A stretch of DNA of 64,000 bases from Autumnicola sp041679265. Lineage in GTDB: Bacteria > Bacteroidota > Bacteroidia > Flavobacteriales > Flavobacteriaceae. The position numbers and the translations under genes were made by a program. Position 1 is the first letter of the stretch, and every line of letters starts with the position of its first letter. The notes beneath the pieces are model-generated. The model worked only from the letters and a program-made list of their open reading frames with translations. It was not told where the DNA came from and searched no databases. The stretch is from the NCBI RefSeq assembly GCF_041679265.1, contig NZ_JBGFSM010000005.1, positions 62,001 through 126,000 of the forward strand, read 5' to 3'. This document shows, piece by piece, positions 61,271 to 64,000 of the stretch.

Positions 61271-62368
61271 TTATCCAACTCTGCTTTTTACCGTATTTTC
61301 CCGGTGGATTTTGCCTGAAGAAGTTTCCTCAAATTTCTCGATAAGATAAATTTTCTTCGGAATTTCGTATTTACTGAGAGAATCCAATTCTTTTATGCTC
61401 TGCGTTAAAGAATCCAGCAACTCTTCAGAAAAATCATTTTCCACGAAGAGTACCAGTCTATCTCCCAGGGAATCATCGGGAAGAGAAGTGATGAAAAACC
61501 GCTGATGGACCACCGGACTAATCTTCTTTTCAACCTCTTCAGGATAAATTTTAATTCCGCCGGTATTTATCACATTATCGATCCTTCCCTTCCACTGAAA
61601 TTTTTTGTAAGTAAGAATATCCACAATATCATTGGTCACCACTACGTCATCTGAAAGTTTGGGAGCCTTAATTACCAGGCAGCCCCGGCTGTCTTTAGAA
61701 ATATTGATATTGGGCAATACTTTAAACGTCCTTTCCTCATCTTTTCTTTTAACAGGATTGAGCCTGCGGGCAGCGATATGAGTAACAGTTTCTGTCATAC
61801 CATAAGTTTCATAAACCTTGGTTTCAAGATCCCTTACCATGTCTTTAATCCTAAAGGAAACTGCTCCCCCACCCACGATGAGTTTTTTAATTAGATGAAG
61901 CCGTCCCACCGAATTATCCAGCTGAAAAGGCGTCATTGCGCAAAAATCATAACGCTTAAAAACCTGGTCAAGAGGATTAGATGAAGGAGGGATAATATCA
62001 AGTTGCCAGCCAAGGACCATTGCCCGCACCAGCATCATTTTACCAGCGATATAAGTTGCAGGAAGGCAAAGCAGGGCCGTTGTTTTCTCCGGAAGGCCGA
62101 AAAATTTTGAAGTAGCCAGGGCAGAATTTACCATGTGCTCTTTTTTAAGTTCTATTTCTTTAGGTTTCCCTGTAGAGCCCGAGGTTTTACTGGTTATAAA
62201 AGAGGAAGGTTTTAACCATTCCAGCAAAAATGTTCCTAACTTTTCTTCAAAAGCTTCTCCTTCTTTTATAAAGCTATAGGCTACCTGCCGGAGTTCGGCG
62301 TTGGAAAAATGTTTCTTGTTCAGCCTGAAATCGGGGTGAGTTTCCGGTATCCTGTATTTATCCATCAT
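61271..62368 (-). CDS. menE: o-Succinylbenzoate-CoA ligase, short MenE
   Basis: A 365-residue AMP-binding enzyme of menaquinone synthesis. The P-loop is TSKTSGSTGKPKEIELKK, followed by ETYGMTETVTHIA and the adenylate-binding DDVVVTNDIVDI and WKGRIDNVINTGGIKIYPEEVE; the catalytic Lys of the C-terminal lid is in ETSSGKIHRENT. The protein is shorter at the N-terminus than E. coli MenE, as usual for Bacteroidota. It is the third gene of a menC-CPBP-menE group on the minus strand. Confidence 0.9.
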   Translation of the reverse strand: MMDKYRIPETHPDFRLNKKHFSNAELRQVAYSFIKEGEAFEEKLGTFLLEWLKPSSFITSKTSGSTGKPKEIELKKEHMVNSALATSKFFGLPEKTTALLCLPATYIAGKMMLVRAMVLGWQLDIIPPSSNPLDQVFKRYDFCAMTPFQLDNSVGRLHLIKKLIVGGGAVSFRIKDMVRDLETKVYETYGMTETVTHIAARRLNPVKRKDEERTFKVLPNINISKDSRGCLVIKAPKLSDDVVVTNDIVDILTYKKFQWKGRIDNVINTGGIKIYPEEVEKKISPVVHQRFFITSLPDDSLGDRLVLFVENDFSEELLDSLTQSIKELDSLSKYEIPKKIYLIEKFEETSSGKIHRENTVKSRVG

Positions 62369-62447
62369 AGCCCAAACCTAAAAGGAATTCTTTCTATGCC
62401 GGAAGTTAACAAATAGCCCGGATAATTTTAAGATTTTTTAGAAAATT

Positions 62448-63350
62448 TTAAGGATTTAATGGTACGATTTTTCCGAATAATTTATTTTTCCAGTCTTTCC
62501 AGCCATATTTTTTTGCAAGGATAAACAAGAAAAGAGGATAGATAATAAAAAGAGGGGCAAGAACATCCCATCCTGCCGAAGGTTCAGATACGTCCTTTAG
62601 AATAGAATCGGTCTGGAACGCTGTCCAGTCTGCAGTAACCAGTAAAGCTGTTACAAGATTATTGGCCGCATGAAAGCCCAATGCCAGTTCCAGCCCTTCA
62701 TCCATAAGGGTAATAATGCCCAGCATAAATCCTGTGCCTATATAATAGAGCATGATAATATTACCAAGTTTGGTAACTTCGGGGTTAAAATAATGCAGCC
62801 CTCCAAAAATAACTGAAGTAACAATAAGCGGCACCCAACGGTTCTTAGCGAGTAAACCCAAGCCCTGCATAAGATATCCACGGAAAAAATATTCCTCAAA
62901 ACTCGTTTGTAAAGGGATTAACAAAACTGAAATAACTACAAGGTACAGAAAGGGTTCCAGCTTAAAATTAAAGAGGTAATCCCCGGGATTGCTGTAGTAA
63001 TCAATAACTATAAGCACAGTGTTAACCACCGCTACAAGTATAAAGGCAAAAGCGAACCTGCCCCAATCCACTTTTTTTCGCGAGGTGGTTAAAGCTTTAA
63101 CAGGCTGCCGGTGAACATATTTCACCCAAAAGAGAAGTGCGCCAAGAAAGAGGACAAAAGCACTTAAATTTTCTGCCAAAACACGGTTTGCTCCTTTGCG
63201 GGCTATTTCTTCCTGCATAAACTGGTTCACATCAATTTCAAAAAATGCAACCGCAAGATAATTGAGGGCCATGAGCCCGAAGAAAAGAATAGGAATTACC
63301 AGATATTTCCAAAAAGACTGAGAATACTTAGAAGCCTGAGCTATAAACAT
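62448..63350 (-). CDS. CPBP family intramembrane glutamic protease-like protein
   Basis: A 300-residue membrane protein with eight or so helices. The CPBP (CAAX protease and bacteriocin-processing) motifs are present: SFEEYFFRGYLMQGL (the EExxxR motif), FGGLHYFNPE (His) and LGFHAANNLV (the second His). Catalysis would occur inside the membrane. It lies 4 bp after the menC stop, so it is co-transcribed with menaquinone genes, yet has no obvious role in that pathway. Confidence 0.88.
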   Translation of the reverse strand: MFIAQASKYSQSFWKYLVIPILFFGLMALNYLAVAFFEIDVNQFMQEEIARKGANRVLAENLSAFVLFLGALLFWVKYVHRQPVKALTTSRKKVDWGRFAFAFILVAVVNTVLIVIDYYSNPGDYLFNFKLEPFLYLVVISVLLIPLQTSFEEYFFRGYLMQGLGLLAKNRWVPLIVTSVIFGGLHYFNPEVTKLGNIIMLYYIGTGFMLGIITLMDEGLELALGFHAANNLVTALLVTADWTAFQTDSILKDVSEPSAGWDVLAPLFIIYPLFLFILAKKYGWKDWKNKLFGKIVPLNP

Positions 63351-63354
63351 ACTT

Positions 63355-64000
63355 TTAAATAAGATTAACGTTCCAGGATTTCCCCGGGTTGTATTTTATT
63401 TTCCCGTTTTCGACCTCCAGCGGAGAATCAAAATTGTTGGTGTAAAGGCTTCCGGTGCCAAGCCCCTGAGGCATTTCGTTCTTTTTTGTAAACGTCCACT
63501 GCGAAATTGCATTTAAACCTACATTGCTTTCCAAAGCACTCGTAATCCACCAGCCGGTATCATTTTGCTCCGCGAGTTCAAGCCATTCCTGAGTTCCTCT
63601 AAAGCCACCAATTAAGCTGGGCTTAAAGATCACGTACTGTGGCTGTATAGTTTGTATCAGGTTACGCCTTTTTGTTACATCAAAAACGCCTATCAATTCT
63701 TCATCTAAAGCAATTGGCAATGGAGTCCTGGCACAAAGATTTGCCATTTCCTGAGGTTGGCCCTGTTTCACAGGCTGTTCTATGCTATGAATTTCAAAGT
63801 CACTCAGTTTTTTTAGTTTTTCCAGGGCTTCAGCCGGAGCAAATGCACCATTCGCATCTACCCGTAATTCAATTTCTGCTGAAGAAAACTGGCGGCGAAT
63901 ATATTTTAGAAGATCAAGTTCAGCTTCAAAATCAATCGCGCCTATCTTTAATTTTATACAATGAAAACCTGCTTTAATTTTTTCTTCAATTTGGGATTTC
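63355..64000 (-). CDS. menC: o-Succinylbenzoate synthase, N-terminus beyond the window
   Basis: The C-terminal about 215 residues of an enolase-superfamily enzyme. The frame is open to the window edge. Catalytic lysine CIKLKIGAIDF, metal ligands in LRVDANGAF, IEQPV and ALDEELIGV, and the second Lys in YVIFKPSLIGG are visible, as is WWITSALESNVGLNAISQW. Together with menE this makes it MenC. The start lies outside the window. Confidence 0.9.
   Translation of the reverse strand, partial: KSQIEEKIKAGFHCIKLKIGAIDFEAELDLLKYIRRQFSSAEIELRVDANGAFAPAEALEKLKKLSDFEIHSIEQPVKQGQPQEMANLCARTPLPIALDEELIGVFDVTKRRNLIQTIQPQYVIFKPSLIGGFRGTQEWLELAEQNDTGWWITSALESNVGLNAISQWTFTKKNEMPQGLGTGSLYTNNFDSPLEVENGKIKYNPGKSWNVNLI

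Overview
The window looks like chromosomal DNA from a marine-type Flavobacteriaceae bacterium (phylum Bacteroidota). The signs are a type IX secretion (type B) C-terminal sorting domain, a bacillithiol-system YtxJ protein, the flavobacterial DUF5606-def-ruvX group, menaquinone genes, A-rich leaders instead of Shine-Dalgarno sites, and repeated promoter boxes of the Bacteroidota type (TANNTTTG, sometimes with an upstream TTG or TTTG about 19-21 nt away). The genus (Gramella, Salegentibacter or Zunongwangia-like) is a guess from protein style only.

Layout. 1-4043: sbcD (5' end outside the window) and sbcC, a DNA-end nuclease. 4.0-4.5 kb: an intergenic stretch built from 7-bp-period repeats. 4.5-7.1 kb: a hemolysin III membrane protein and a SerB-SerA fusion for serine synthesis. 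7.5-13.0 kb: two SDR-type oxidoreductases and a large multi-PAS sensor that stops after the phospho-acceptor helix. 13.1-17.8 kb: transaldolase, another SDR, the SRP RNA gene with a well-placed promoter, glutaminyl cyclase, a thioesterase and glyA. 17.9-24.2 kb: fumarylacetoacetase and a stress block (YtxJ, ClpB, PRC-barrel, a membrane-anchored acidic protein, CsbD). 24.3-29.1 kb: exported hydrolases, a lipoprotein, smpB, and the ruvX-def-DUF5606 operon.

29.1-38.5 kb is a cell-envelope region. dapD and a GT9 glycosyltransferase are followed by an AT-richer islet holding a CDP-glycerol-transferase-like protein, a Stealth-type sugar-phosphate transferase, and a tandem MurA-like/MurB-like pair. 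After these come a Kdo-kinase-like protein, a GT4 glycosyltransferase and tsaC. I consider the MurA/MurB pair the strongest candidate for an undescribed pathway: it could supply a lactyl-ether (muramic-type) sugar to a phosphodiester-linked surface polymer.

38.6-52.3 kb: CCA-adding enzyme, heme A synthase, a nucleoid-associated protein, an unannotated protein with kinase-like motifs, an ABC exporter pair, a large T9SS-secreted PKD protein, uvrB and a secreted repeat protein. 52.3-64 kb: Hsp20, DUF2254 and DUF1456 proteins, EttA, DinB with a 59-aa membrane protein, an acyl-CoA carboxyltransferase, a ParE-type toxin-antitoxin pair, an M1 peptidase, and menC-CPBP-menE.

Two signals go beyond single genes. 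Tandem arrays with a strict 7-bp period, but different unit sequences, sit at the 3' ends of several genes. The clpB and hsp20 upstream regions share a motif set that could be a heat-shock control element. I saw no rRNA, tRNA, CRISPR array, insertion sequence or prophage. All assignments are from reading the sequence; no database search was run.
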